Source: Dasypus novemcinctus (lineage: Eukaryota; Chordata; Mammalia; Cingulata; Dasypodidae). Taken from it: DNA of 64,000 nucleotides. The stretch lies in the NCBI RefSeq assembly GCF_030445035.2, contig NC_080702.1, forward strand, positions 26,175,652 through 26,239,651. The letters run 5' to 3'. The notes below the pieces were generated by a model that was not told where the DNA came from, did no database searches, and worked only from the letters and a program-made list of their open reading frames with translations. Made by a program: the position numbers and the translations under genes. Of this stretch, positions 45,901-55,368 are shown in pieces (the first letter of the stretch is position 1; each line of letters opens with the position of its first letter).

Positions 45901-48900
45901 TAATCAAAGTGTCAAAAGCCAAAGATAAAGAGAAAATGCTAAAAGCCCCCAGAGAGAAACAACATGTCACATCCAGGGAGCCTCAGTAAGATTAAGTATC
46001 GATTTCTCATTCGAAACCACAGGCACGAGAAGGGATACTTAAAGTGCTGAAGGCAAAAAAAAAAAAAAAGTGTCAACCAAGCATCCTATGTCTGTCAAAT
46101 TGTCTTTCAAATATGAGGTGGAGATGAAGACGTTTCCAGATAAACAAAAATAGGAGGAGTTCATCACCACTAGACCAGGTCTACAAGAGATACTAAAGAG
46201 AGCTGTGCAGGTTGAAAGAAAAGGACAGTAGAAAACAGAATGAAGCTGCATAGAGAAATAAGGATCTGGTGAGGTTAACAACATGGATAAATATAAAAGC
46301 CAGCACTACCTTATTTTTGGTTTGTAACTCCATTTTTTACTTCCTATAGTAGATAAAAGGCAAATGAGGGAAGCAGATGTGGCTCAAGTGATAAGGTCTC
46401 TGCCTACCATATGGGAGGAACCAGTTTGATCCCTGGGGCCTCCTGGTGAAAAAAAAGAAGAGAAAGTGGGCCTGCAATGCGCGGTGAGCCAGTGCCCTCA
46501 TGGTGAGCCAGTGCCCGCACAGCAAGCCGAGTGCCTGTGCAAGTGAGTCACGCAGCCAGGTGATGACACAACAAGAGAGAGAGGAAGGGGAGAGACAAGG
46601 TGAAGCGCAGCAGAGACCAGAAACTGAGGTGGTGCAGTTGACAGGGAACCTCTCTCCCCATCAGAGGTCCCCAGGATCGAATCCCGGTGAATCCTAGAGG
46701 AGAAAGACGAGACGACAAAGAGAAATAGATACAAAAGATCGCACAGCGAATGGACATAGACAGCAAAAACAGCAGGGTGGAGGAGGAGGGGAAGAAAAAA
46801 TAAACAGTGCAGTTCTTTAAAAAAAAAAAAAAGGCAAGTGAATGTATCCTATAACATGTAAGAATAAATCAGTGGTTTTGGACTCAATGTATAAACATGC
46901 AAACTGTGACAAGAATGGAGGGTTCTAGGAACATAGTTTGTATATACTATTGAAGTTAAGTTGGCATAGAAGCTAACGAGAGTATTAAAGATTTAAGATG
47001 TTAAGTTTAAGCCCTATGGTAGCTACAAAGAAAATATCTGAGAATATGCAAGCTCCTAGAGATAGAAATTAGAGTACTGGGAAACGGACTATGGTAGACG
47101 GGCGTCCGTCTACCATATGGGAGGTCCGCGGTTCAAACCCCGGGCCTCCTTGACCCGTGTGGAGCTGGCCATGCGCAGTGCTGATGCGCGCAAGGAGTGC
47201 CGTGCCACGCAAGGGTGTCCCCCGCGTGGGGGAGCCCCACGCGCAAGGAGTGCGCCCGTGAGGAGAGCCGCCCAGCGTGAAAAGAAAGAGCAGCCTGCCC
47301 AGGAATGGCGCCACCCACACTTCCCGTGCCGCTGACGACAACAGAAGCGGACAAAGAAACAAGACGCAGCAAATAGACACCAAGAACAGACAACCAGGGG
47401 AGGGGGGGAAATTAAATAAATAAATAAATCTTTAAAAAAAAAAAAAAAAGAAATTAGAGTACAGGTTGCCAGGATGGGGGTCAGAGGAAATTAGGAGTTA
47501 ATGTATACTGTATACAGGGTTTCTATTTGGGGAGAAGGGAAAGTTTCCTAATGGAAGGTGGTGCAGGTACCACAGCATTGTAAATATCAGTAATTCCACT
47601 GACTGGTATACTGGGAGTGGTTGAGATGGGCAAATTTATGTTGTATATATGTGCAATTTTTTTTTTTTTTAAATGAGCAACTAAAAAGACAATGATAATT
47701 AAATGTAATACCTGGTCCTGGACAGTATCAAGAGAGGAGAAAAGGCTCAAAAGGACATTATTGGGACACACGGAAAAATCAGAATATAGGCTGTAAGGTT
47801 TATATCAGTGTTAAATTTCTTGACCATAACTGCACTTAAGGTGGATGCTTAGGTGAATCTCCTTGTTCTTAGGGAATTTACACGGCAGTATTGAGTGTTC
47901 AAGGAGTATGAAGTAAACAACCTACACTTAAGTGTTCAGAAAACAGAGAGAGAAATAGATGAACTGAAAGATTCACGGGCAGAAAGAACGATACAGGAAA
48001 TGTGGCAAAATTTTTAAAAATTAGTGGATCTGGGTGTTTGGGGATATAGGGGTATGTTGGAGGTCTCTGCGTGGCGGTTGTATTATTTTTTTAACTGTCC
48101 TATAAGTTTAAAAGTATTTCAAACTAAAAAGCTTAAAGAAAAAAAAATCAATGCAGTAATCTGTTTAAATGCACACATTGCCAGCAATACCTCTTTTTCA
48201 GAATTTACTGTAAAGAAATACTAGTTTCTGGCAGCATTGTTTTAACCACAAAACTAGGATAAAAACTCCATATCCAAGGATGACAAGAGTCACACAGGCA
48301 GCAAATGGAACAAAGTAAATCTAGTGATATTAACACAGGTAATTCCTCAAGACCTGAGGGGGAAAAGGTGGCAAAATGATTCCATGAAGATAAAAGACAA
48401 AGAAACAGTACTATAAGAAGCGGGAGTGGCTCAACTAATAGAGCAACCGACTGCCTACCATACGGAGGGTCCAGGGTTCAAACCCAGGGCCCCTTGACCC
48501 ATGTGGAGCTGGCCCACACGCAGTGCTGATGCGCACAAGGAGTGCAGTGCCACGCAGGGGTGTCCCCTGTGTAGGAGAGCCCCACGGGCAAGGAGTGCAT
48601 CCCATAAGGAGAGCCAGTGTTGGAAACTGAGTTACAGTGGCCTCTCAAGGAGAGACGTGCTGTCTCCATGGCTACGCTTGCAACTTAAGGAATGCGGTAA
48701 TTGAGAGTTCCCGGCAAATGGGATGAAGCTGTTAAAGGCTGAAAGAAAAGATGAGCACATACCTTTCGTAGTGAATAGAACACTTAAGACTTTGTACCTT
48801 AAGATTTTTTAAAATTCCTTAGACTATGGGTAATGCTGATAGTTAATACGTGTTGCTGCTTGATGACATGTAGGCTACGTGTTCCTGCTTATTGGCACGT

Positions 48901-51900
48901 AGGCTACATATTCCTGCTTGTTCTCACATACACTGGGGGTATATACAGAGCCCCTTGTAAACAATAAAGTTGCCTGAGGAGTCATTACTCGCAGACCCCC
49001 TGATCCCAGCTCTCTCGTTCTTTCTGTTTCCTTCTCCCCTTTCTCCTTTCTTTCATTCCCGATACCCTTTGGGTCCAAATCTCCAACAAGCCACCCCGCG
49101 TGAAAAAAGAGCAGCCCGCCCAGGATGGCGCCACATACACGGAGAGCTGACGCAGCAAAATGCGCAACAAAAGAGACACAGATTCCCAGTTCCAGTGGAT
49201 AATACAAGCGGACACAAAAAAACACACAGCGAGTGTACAAAGAGAGCAGACAATGAGGGGAGGAGGAGAGAGGGAGAGAGAAGGAGAGGGAGAGAGAATA
49301 CTATATATTTCATGAGTACAATTATTCCAATAATAATGGGGAAGATTTATTGAGCACCTGCTGTTTGCACTGGACACAGCCGGTATAGGGGAAACATCTT
49401 GATCTGAATTTCACGGCAAGCAAAAGGTACAGCCAAGATTCCAACACAGCCTGATTCTAAAGCCCAATCTCACTCTCATGACTACTGAGTTTTTCTGCCC
49501 CTATAAAGTCTCATGGATGTAAGTGCATAGAAGATGGGCTGGAAGGAAATGCAGTCAGTTCTCAGTATTTGCAGTAGTTATTATGTTCTACAAAGTCTCT
49601 GCGAACAGAGCCTTTTCAGGGACCATGGGGAAAATACAGGGTTAGGTTCCTGTGAGCCTCTGATTACATTTTCACCATACATGGAACAAGGTTGTGTAGA
49701 AGAATACAAAACCTTGTTCCAAGTATACTTCTGTTTAAAGAGACTTTATTTAATATATACTGCTGATTCATTAACATTGAACTCAAGCCAACAGCACTTC
49801 AATTCCTGCCCGAACAAAGCTAATCTAACACACACATTTTCTCCTTAGGGCACTAAACGGAACAACAAAAAGTCACTTGTTTAAAGTGTGAGAGCTGAAA
49901 CAAGAAGGCAGTCGCCTTGTGCCACTGCTCAACTGGGAATGTGCACATCAGGTGACTCAAAATTGTCACCACTCTGCACATGTTCGTGACTAACCAGGAA
50001 AGCATAGCAAATATTGATTTTAGGGTTAAAAACAGTCAGTAGATCAATTCACAAATACAGAATCCACAAAGAATGAGAATTATTTCAGACTTGGTAACAG
50101 TGGTTACTCTGGGGATGGGAAGGGGTTCCAGGCATAAATGTCAAAGGCTCTTAGCTTTTTCTGTGGTAATATTTCAATATTTACCAAAAAAAGAGAGAAA
50201 GAGAGCACTATAAACAAATAATATCTAGCTAATGGTATGTGGCTAAAGAGTTTAAGGGATAAAGTGCACCCATGGCTGCAGCTTATTTTGAAAAGCATTC
50301 AAAAAAACCAAGATGGATTAATGGATACAAAGAGGGATGAATAGATAAGCAGATGATAGAAGTAACAGCGGGAACCCGGGTTCAGTTCCCGGTGCCTCCT
50401 GGAGAAGGCGAGCTGATGCAACAAGATGGTGCAATAAAAGAGACACAAAGAAGAAAGACAATAAGAGACAACAAAAACCAGGGAGCTGAGGTGGCTCAGG
50501 TGATTGAGCGCCTCTTTTCCACAAGGGAGGCCCTGGGTTCGGTTCCCGGTGCCGCCTAAAGAGAAGATGAGCAGACACAGAGAGCACACAGCGAATGGAC
50601 AGAAAGCAGATAGCAACCACAAATGATGAGGGGGGAGTAAATAAAAATAAATCTTTAAAATAAATAAATGTGACTAACCATTAATAGTAGGTACCTCTAG
50701 GTGTTCTCTGTACTAATGAACTTTTACGTGTGTTTGAAGTTTTTCATTAAAAAACAGTGGAAAAAATAACTAGCACAGAAAACAAATCATTTTAAAACAC
50801 CGCTTCTCTCGATAATAATTTCTACACGGAGCCACAATCCCTCATCCAAAACCCTTGGGGCCAGATGGGTTTCAGAATTCAGAGTTAATATGGTGCAAAT
50901 ACCACATGGTACAAAGACCATATGTAATACCATCAGTGGGGCTAGGACAGCACCCCATAATCAGATTAATATTTCTCAATATCAGACTATTCTAAGTGGG
51001 GTAAAGGAAAAACATGAATAGCCTCACATTGAAGCAGGCTAGTAAGATGGGGAATCAATAGATGAATCTGGAACCTGGCAAGAAGTCCACGTGGACATCA
51101 GTAACCCCAAGATGGCTGCTGGAGGACCACCCACACCCACACACAAGATTCAGTCATCCAAAACAAGACTTCCTCAGGAAGCCAGAAGCCCGGGATACTC
51201 CCCAAGGACTTTCTCACTGGGCCCTCATGGGGGGATTGATGGGGGGGGGGTTATAATCATCAAAACAGCAAACAGCTGGGACTCTCCCCTGCCATTAGCA
51301 AAGGAGTGGAATAATCAATGGTTCAAAAAGCAAGTGCAAGGCCTGAACTCGCTCACTCTCCCCTCTGGACCCCTGTTCCTGCCCTCCTGAATAAATTACT
51401 GGTCTAACTCACCCGACATGCTCTTGAAATTCATTTCTGCAGCATAGTCAACAACCTAGACAAAACCTGGTAGTAACACCGATGCAGGTGAGATTTTGCC
51501 ACCAAACAAATTTGCGTCAAGGTTACCTAAACTACTTTTCACTTACCAAGCTTTTAGATTTTGGGGTTATAAGTGAAGAACTGTGGATGATAAAATATAA
51601 ATGACTCTCTCCCTTAGATATACACTTCTACGTTACAGAGTAACTCTTATCTGGACACAAAAGGACAGAAGGATGTTCTTGTTACTTCAAGAGTGGAACA
51701 AAGATGAGACAATACCTGGGATGTAGTTAGAAATACAGATCTATTGCCTCCAGACCTACAGTCAGAAATCTGCATTTGAACAAGGTCCGCCCTGGTGATT
51801 CATATGCATAACAGAGCTTGAGAAGCTTCTATTTAACAATGACTGTAATTTAAAAAGTTGGAAAAAAAACGAAACCTCTTCCACCAGAAAATGGATAGAC

Positions 51901-53585
51901 ATATGGTGGTGTATTCATTAAAAGGCAGTTAAAAGGAATGAACTAGCTCTTCAAGTGCCAGTAAGAATAAAGCTCAAAAGCAATGTTGGGTGAATAAGGT
52001 TAGGTGTAGATGAATATATAAAGAACAGCATTATCTAAATAGTAAAAGAGCCACGTTAACAATACTAGGCAGATTAGTTTGGGGAATGGGAAGACAAATT
52101 TTTAAAAACCTGGCAGAAAATCGTGGCCGGGAAACACTTGGCCATGGAACGCCATCTGGAAAGACCCCCCACCAGAACACTGCTGGACGACTCCGACAAG
52201 AATTCCCCACTTAAAATGGGATTTTGCCTGGCATCAAGGAAAAGCCCTGGAGATTCCCAAGGGGCCTCGTCCTTGCCTCGCATCCCCTCCCCCACAGGAC
52301 ACTGACAGGTGGGGTAGTCAATCAAAACAGCAAACAGCTGGGGCCCCGCCCTTAACCTCAGCCAGGGGAGGAATAAAGGTTTAAAAGTAGCCACGCAAGC
52401 AAAAGCCTCTCTCTCTGCCTGGATCCACCCGCCAAGGACACCTGGGAACCTGTAATCTGTTGTGTTTTTTCCCCATTTCTATTTTCTTATCTCATTTTCT
52501 TAATAAACTACTGGCCTAACTAAACCGGCATGTTCTTAAATTATTTTGTGTAACACAGCCAAGAACATAGAGGAATCCAATTACAACACTGTGTATTGTT
52601 GATGGACACACACATAGGAAGTAAATGAAAAATGTGAAAAGAAAGATATGATAGTGGTCATCACTGAGAAGAGTTTCAAAACGTGCAACAAAATATCTGT
52701 TTTATATGTATATATATGTACACATATACACACGGGCATGTGTTTCACAAACATGTACTGTTCTACCAAAAAAAAAAAAGGTTAAAATAGGTTAAATCTA
52801 GGTGGTAAGTAGTTGTTATATGATCCTCTACACATTTCTGGATATTTGAAATATTTCCTAATAATAAACAAGAAAAAAACTAAATGGAAGGAAGTTGGAA
52901 CGGTTCCGCTGTACTATACAGAAAATTAATTCTGGAAATTATGTTGACTCTGGGAAATGATTTCTCCATGAAATCTCACCAATGATGATAATACTTTGAT
53001 AATGCCGTCATAGTTAGTATTTACTGTAGGCTGACTATATGCCAGACACTTTTTTTTTTTTTAAGATTTACTTTTTATTTATTTCTCTCCCCTTCGCCGC
53101 CCCCTAGTTGTCTGCTCTATGCCAGACACTGGTTTAAGCACTGCACGACCTCGGTGAATCCCCATATTAGTCCCGTGAGCGGATAACGTCCTTTATCCCC
53201 ACTGTGCAGATGGGGAAACTGAGGCCCGGAGGGGCGTGGTAACCTGCTGAGGTCGCAGATGAGAAGGTAAGCTACGGAGCCGCACAATCCCGAAACCGGA
53301 CCCAGACTCAGACCCGCGTACCGTGTAGACAGTCAGGTCGACGTGTCGCCACAGCCACCGGTCGTCCACCAGCCTCTTCCAGCGGTGACAGACCCTGGGG
53401 GAGGGGACTCGCCATTAGAACGACCCCGGCCCCGCCGGGACCGGATCCGCACCTTGGCACGCGCCCCCCGCCCTCCCTGCCCGACGGGCGGGGCCGCACC
53501 TGGAGATGCGGATCCGGTCCCGGACCGGGAGGTAAGAGAAGACCTCCAGCAGGACCGAATCCGGCAGCTCGGCGAACGTCGCCAT
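42165..53585 (-). CDS. FBXL12: F-box/LRR-repeat protein 12 (FBXL12), three coding exons
   Basis: FBXL12 is a substrate-recognition subunit of SCF (SKP1-CUL1-F-box) E3 ubiquitin ligases. The F-box binds SKP1 and the leucine-rich repeats bind targets. Known literature targets include p57Kip2, CaMKI and ALDH3 family proteins. Exons are 53585-53500, 53394-53322 and 42986-42165; joined they give 981 bp, 326 residues plus stop, equal to the human length. The F-box is at about residues 1-45 (MATFAELPDSVLLEVFSYLP). LRRs fill the rest (for example LQRLCLHVADL, LRSLVLGGTYRVTE), and the end is CPKESMDWWM. Intron 1 is 105 bp and intron 2 is 10,335 bp; donors are GT and acceptors AG. No lesion is seen. 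The gene is probably active from a CpG-rich promoter. Confidence 0.96.
42987..43628. other. FBXL12 intron 2, 3' part
   Basis: Intronic sequence with A-runs (43340-43354, 43480-43503) and no recognised repeat except a possible faint MIR-like stretch near 43540-43600. The apparent coding frames continue from exon 3 by chance. Confidence 0.5.
43629..44065 (+). mobile_element. class III LTR, family B, with 5-bp target duplication
   Basis: TGTAGCAGTTTGAT...GACTAATACA is flanked by CTGGC at 43624-43628 and 44066-44070. It is 437 bp long and inserted in FBXL12 intron 2, antisense to the gene. Confidence 0.9.
44066..44534. other. intronic sequence
   Basis: Mostly unassigned. The 44300-44510 part resembles a decayed LINE 3' end (TTTTGCTATTTTGCATCTTT region). 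No coding signal was seen. Confidence 0.35.
45325..45515 (+). mobile_element. two DAS-I-like SINEs in tandem
   Basis: Units at 45325-45410 and 45435-45515 share GGATGTAGCTCAGTGGTTGAG-type box A, TGGGTTCAATC box B and an ACCTCC(T)TAAAA end. They lie in the same orientation, separated by an A-rich spacer. Confidence 0.85.
46368..46828 (+). mobile_element. double-headed DAS SINE variant
   Basis: Two tRNA-like modules sit in one insertion. The first has box B-like CAGTTTGATCCCTGG (46421-46436). The second has TGAGGTGGTGCAGTTGACAG ... AGGATCGAATCCCGG (46624-46686). The flanks AAAAGGCAAATGA (46355-46367) and AAGGCAAGTGA (46831-46841) match, so the whole block moved as one unit. Confidence 0.75.
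47078..47448 (+). mobile_element. DAS-III-like SINE with 14-bp target duplication
   Basis: AGAAATTAGAGTAC lies at 47064-47077 and 47449-47462. It is a full-length unit with box B GGTTCAAACCCCGG and tail AAATAAATAAATAAATC plus A17. It looks young. Confidence 0.92.
47690..48150 (+). mobile_element. old LINE-type 3' end
   Basis: Phrases GGACAGTATCAAGAGAGGAG, AGGACATTATTGGGACACAC and CTATAAGTTTAAAAGTATTT are shared with ancient mammalian LINE 3' ends. Exact family uncertain. 48151-48417 is unassigned. Confidence 0.5.
48418..49312 (+). mobile_element. DAS-III-like SINE interrupted by an LTR
   Basis: The head and part of the body lie at 48418-48617 and the rest of body and tail at 49089-49312. 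The two halves join at AGAGCC/AGCCACC to give one SINE. ACTATA words flank it. Confidence 0.8.
48618..49088 (+). mobile_element. class II-like ERV LTR (family C) inside a SINE
   Basis: Ends TGTTGG...CCAACA form a 6-bp inverted repeat. Flanks AGCCAG (48612-48617) and AGCCAC (49089-49094) are a one-mismatch 6-bp duplication. A TATA-like GTATATACA at about 48938 lies only 25 bp before AATAAA (48963-48968), a spacing seen in betaretrovirus LTRs with short R regions. It is 471 bp long and has no coding sequence. Confidence 0.75.
49313..50364. other. unassigned intronic sequence with ancient repeats
   Basis: 49530-50060 has the look of an old mammalian interspersed repeat (AGTCAGTTCTCAGTATTTGC, GGGTTAGGTTCCTGTGAGCC, GATTCATTAACATTGAACTC), family not named with confidence. 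50080-50200 is LINE-like. Confidence 0.4.
50365..50675 (+). mobile_element. double-headed DAS SINE variant, 5'-truncated
   Basis: It starts in the box B of one tRNA-like module (GGGTTCAGTTCCCGGTGCCT). A short body follows, then a second complete module (GAGGTGGCTCAGGTGATTGAG ... TGGGTTCGGTTCCCGGTGCC), and it ends with an AAATAAAAATAAATC tail. It has the same design as 46368-46828. Confidence 0.75.
50676..51030. other. old LINE tail and unassigned sequence
   Basis: 50690-50770 resembles an L1M tail. 50820-50990 may be a relic of a DNA transposon or LINE, not identified. Confidence 0.35.
51031..51478 (+). mobile_element. ERV LTR, family D
   Basis: Starts TGAAGCAGGCTAG and ends GGTAGTAACA. AATAAA is at 51390-51395. 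The block AAACAGCAAACAGCTGGGAC is shared with 52110-52588 and, in reverse, with 56900-57204 and 59283-60074. No flanking duplication was resolved. Confidence 0.75.
51705..51835 (+). mobile_element. MER20-like hAT relic
   Basis: GTTAGAAATACAGATCTATT, GACCTACAGTCAGAAATCTG and GTGATTCATATGCATAACAG follow the MER20 core. Terminal repeats are not clear. 51479-51704 is unassigned. Confidence 0.6.
51880..52870 (+). mobile_element. old L1M 3' region interrupted by an LTR
   Basis: 51880-52109 (ACCAGAAAATGGATAGACAT, then AAAGGAATGAACTAGC) and 52589-52870 (GATGATAATACT-like tail region, ATATTTCCTAATAATAAACA) read as decayed L1 on both sides of the family D LTR. Confidence 0.5.
52110..52588 (+). mobile_element. 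ERV LTR, family D, 5'-truncated
   Basis: From CCTGGCAGAAAATCG to the end AATTACAACA at 52588, with AATAAA at 52502-52507. It lacks the TGAAGCAGG start seen in the other copies. GGAATAAAGGTTTAAAAG at about 52370 may be the TATA region. Confidence 0.7.
53000..53305 (+). repeat. MIR SINE ending at FBXL12 exon 2
   Basis: TTTACTGTAGGCTGACTATA, then TGGTTTAAGCACTGCACGAC, CAGATGGGGAAACTGAGGCC and GGTCGCAGATGAGAAGG are the MIR core in order. It is split by a 67-bp SINE tail and ends about 16 bp from the exon 2 donor. Confidence 0.8.
53051..53117 (-). mobile_element. extremely truncated DAS SINE (67 bp) with 13-bp duplication
   Basis: Only the A-tail, AAATAAA-like motif and the last body bases (reverse of GTTGTCTGCTCTA) are present. 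Perfect TATGCCAGACACT repeats at 53038-53050 and 53118-53130 prove that it inserted as this short piece. Confidence 0.88.
53322..53394 (-). CDS. FBXL12: FBXL12 coding exon 2
   Basis: A 73-bp exon, too short for ORF tracks, encoding the second part of the F-box: VCHRWKRLVDDRWLWRHVDL, then TVYT. The acceptor is CCCCCAG before GGTCTG. The donor is GTACGC after ACG at 53322. The first base completes an Arg codon split with exon 1. A MIR ends about 15 bp beyond the donor. Confidence 0.93.
53500..53585 (-). CDS. FBXL12: FBXL12 coding exon 1
   Basis: An 86-bp exon starting at ATG 53585 (MATFAELPDSVLLEVFSYLP, then VRDRIRIS) and ending AG before donor GTGCGG. An in-frame ATG 18 bases upstream (53603) would add MRVGGI; the 53585 start is preferred because family members begin MAT. 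It lies inside the CpG-rich region. Confidence 0.93.
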
Positions 53586-54160
53586 GATCCCACCGACACG
53601 CACTTCCGCTTCCGGCTACGGGGGACGTCGGGAGGGCTGGAGGCCGCGGCGCCCAGTCTTTGACGGGGAGTTCGACTTTCCTCCCGCGGGGACGCGTTGG
53701 GGTCCCGGGAACGAACGAGCCCCGAGTCGGGGCCGGGACTGCCCGGAGTTCCCAACGGACGCGAAAGACCCGGCCCGGAAGGCGCGACAGGGACCCTATT
53801 TGACGCCGGGGCGGGCCTGGGGGCGGGGCCTACTTTTGGAAGGCGGGGCTGGGGACAACGGCGATGGCCGGAAGTCGTGTGTGGGGCGGGGCCAGATGCT
53901 GGGGGCGGGGCTGTGGGCGTGATCTAGGCGTGGCTGGAAGGTGGGGTGGGGCCACGGTGGGGCGGGGCCACGGTGGGGCGGGGCCACAGGAAGGACACGG
54001 TGGAAGCAAGAGCCTGAACTGAGGGTGGGGCGGGGCGAGGAGGGTGGGGCGGGGCGAGGAGGGTGGGGCGGGGCCAAGGGTGGAAAGGGCGGGGCATAGG
54101 CGAGACCTGGAGCTGAGGGCGTGGGTGAGGGCGAGCTGTCTGCTCTTTCAATGGATATTG

Positions 54161-54546
54161 GGTTTTTTTTGTTTTTTTTTTTTTAAAGATTTATTTATTT
54201 ATTTAATTTCCCCCCCTCCCCTGGTTGTCTGTTCTTGGTGTCTATTTGCTGCGTCTTGTTTCTTTTGTCCGCTTCTGTTGTCGTCAGCGGCACGGGAAGT
54301 GTGGGCGGCGCCATTCCTGGGCAGGCTGCTCTTTCTTTTCACGCTGGGCGGCTCTCCTCACGGGTGCACTCCTTGCACGTGGGGCTTCCCCACGCGGGGG
54401 ACACCCTTGCGTGGCACGGCACTCCTTGCGCGCATCAGCGCTGTGCATGGCCAGCTCCACACGGGTCAAGGAGGCCTGGGGTTTGAACCGCGGACCTCCC
54501 ATGTGGTAGACGGACGCCCTAACCACTGGGCCAAAGTCCGTTTCCC
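54161..54546 (-). mobile_element. DAS-III-like SINE with 10-bp target duplication
   Basis: ATGGATATTG flanks it at 54151-54160 and 54547-54556. It is a full-length reverse unit with T-rich left end and tRNA-like head at right. It sits just outside the FBXL12 promoter region. Confidence 0.92.
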
Positions 54547-54556
54547 ATGGATATTG

Positions 54557-54879
54557 TTTTTTGATGCATATGCCCGAGGATAAATTTGTAGAAGTGACAT
54601 GGCTTGTTCAAAGCGCACGTGAATCTTTCATTTTGCTTAATGCTGCCAAATATGTTCCCCACAAAGGAGGTCTGAGTTTAATCTGTACCCACATAAATCA
54701 CTTGTTTTTGCATAGCAATTCGAAAAGGGTAGTGAAAATGCATGCAAACATTCCCGTAGTGATGGTCCTTCAGGTTTCTTCCAAGTTTGTTGCTACTACA
54801 TACTGCAGCTGGACATTCTCTGGTATAGAGCCTATGTTTTTCTCTATATAAAATAAGTAATCAGAAGTCGGTTTTGGTG
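54557..54879. mobile_element. old L1-like fragment
   Basis: TTGATGCATATGCCCGAGG, AAATTTGTAGAAGTGACATG and TGCTGCCAAATATGTTCCC read as reverse ORF2/3' sequence of an ancient LINE. It continues on both sides of the SINE at 54161. Confidence 0.45.
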
Positions 54880-55368
54880 GGTCAAAGAACATGTGATGTT
54901 CAAATTTGAGTAGGTTTTACTAAAGCCAAATAAAGCTTTTGTCATCTTTATAATCCAGGAATGTCTTTCTTTGGGACCTGGGAGCCATCTCTTTGAAATG
55001 TAATCATCAAGGAAATTGGCGCCATTGTTTCCCCATTTCCTTGGGAGTTTAAGCACTGGCTCCAAATTGTAACAATCCACCTGTCCTGGAGAGATGAGAG
55101 ATTATTCCTTTGGATAGAGGCAATTAGCAAACACAAAGACCACCCTAAATGAACTATGTTTGGCAAAGAACATGTATGTAATGGGTGGTATCTGCTTAGC
55201 TATATAAAAGGGTCAAATTTCTTTGCAATCTCTTTAGCAGATTCTCTGTTACATTACATTCTGGTTTCATGCTTATTCAGTAATAAAATGGTTTTTCTTT
55301 TCTCATCTGCCTTTGTGGAGAAGTTTTTTGGGAGGGGAGATTTTATTTTTAATTGTATTTCCCCAACA
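54880..55368 (+). mobile_element. ERV LTR followed by a primer-binding-site-like word
   Basis: The LTR ends CCCCAACA at 55368. TATATAAAAGG at 55199 and AATAAAATGG at 55281 give the promoter/poly(A) order. Immediately after the end lies GTTTGGCGATGAGGACAG, in the position and style (TGGCG...) of a tRNA primer-binding site. About 100 bp of possible internal leader follow. The left boundary is uncertain. Confidence 0.5.

Larger units (their letters stand above)
44535..47675 (+). mobile_element. HAL1-like (half-L1) element split by SINEs
   Basis: A 5' UTR-like GC-rich start (from about 44540) leads to ORF1-like coiled-coil and RRM-like sequence (45600-46300; for example GGCTGAAAACTTCCCAAACC, CAAAGATAAAGAGAAAATGC). 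It then passes straight to an L1-type 3' UTR ending in a T/A-rich tail near 47675, with no ORF2. This ORF1-only architecture is that of HAL1. Frames are broken. SINEs lie at 45325-45515, 46368-46828 and 47078-47448. Confidence 0.65.
53280..54120 (-). promoter_or_regulatory. FBXL12 CpG island promoter with GC-box arrays
   Basis: GC- and CpG-rich DNA covers exons 1-2 and about 500 bp upstream. Upstream of the start lie many GGGGCGGGG GC boxes (candidate Sp/KLF sites), partly in tandem arrays: a GTGGGGCGGGGCCAC unit near 53945-53990 and a GAGGAGGGTGGGGCGGGGC unit near 54017-54077. ACTTCCGC and GGAAGTCG words (ETS-like) lie near 53603 and 53871. There is no TATA box. Divergent transcription is possible, but no plus-strand gene is visible. 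Plus-strand frames here are GC artefacts. Confidence 0.75.

Noticed and set aside
53584-53927. Divergent plus-strand gene starting at the FBXL12 promoter
   Set aside because: The 112- and 76-codon frames are typical CpG-island artefacts with Gly/Arg/Pro composition, and there is no downstream exon in view.
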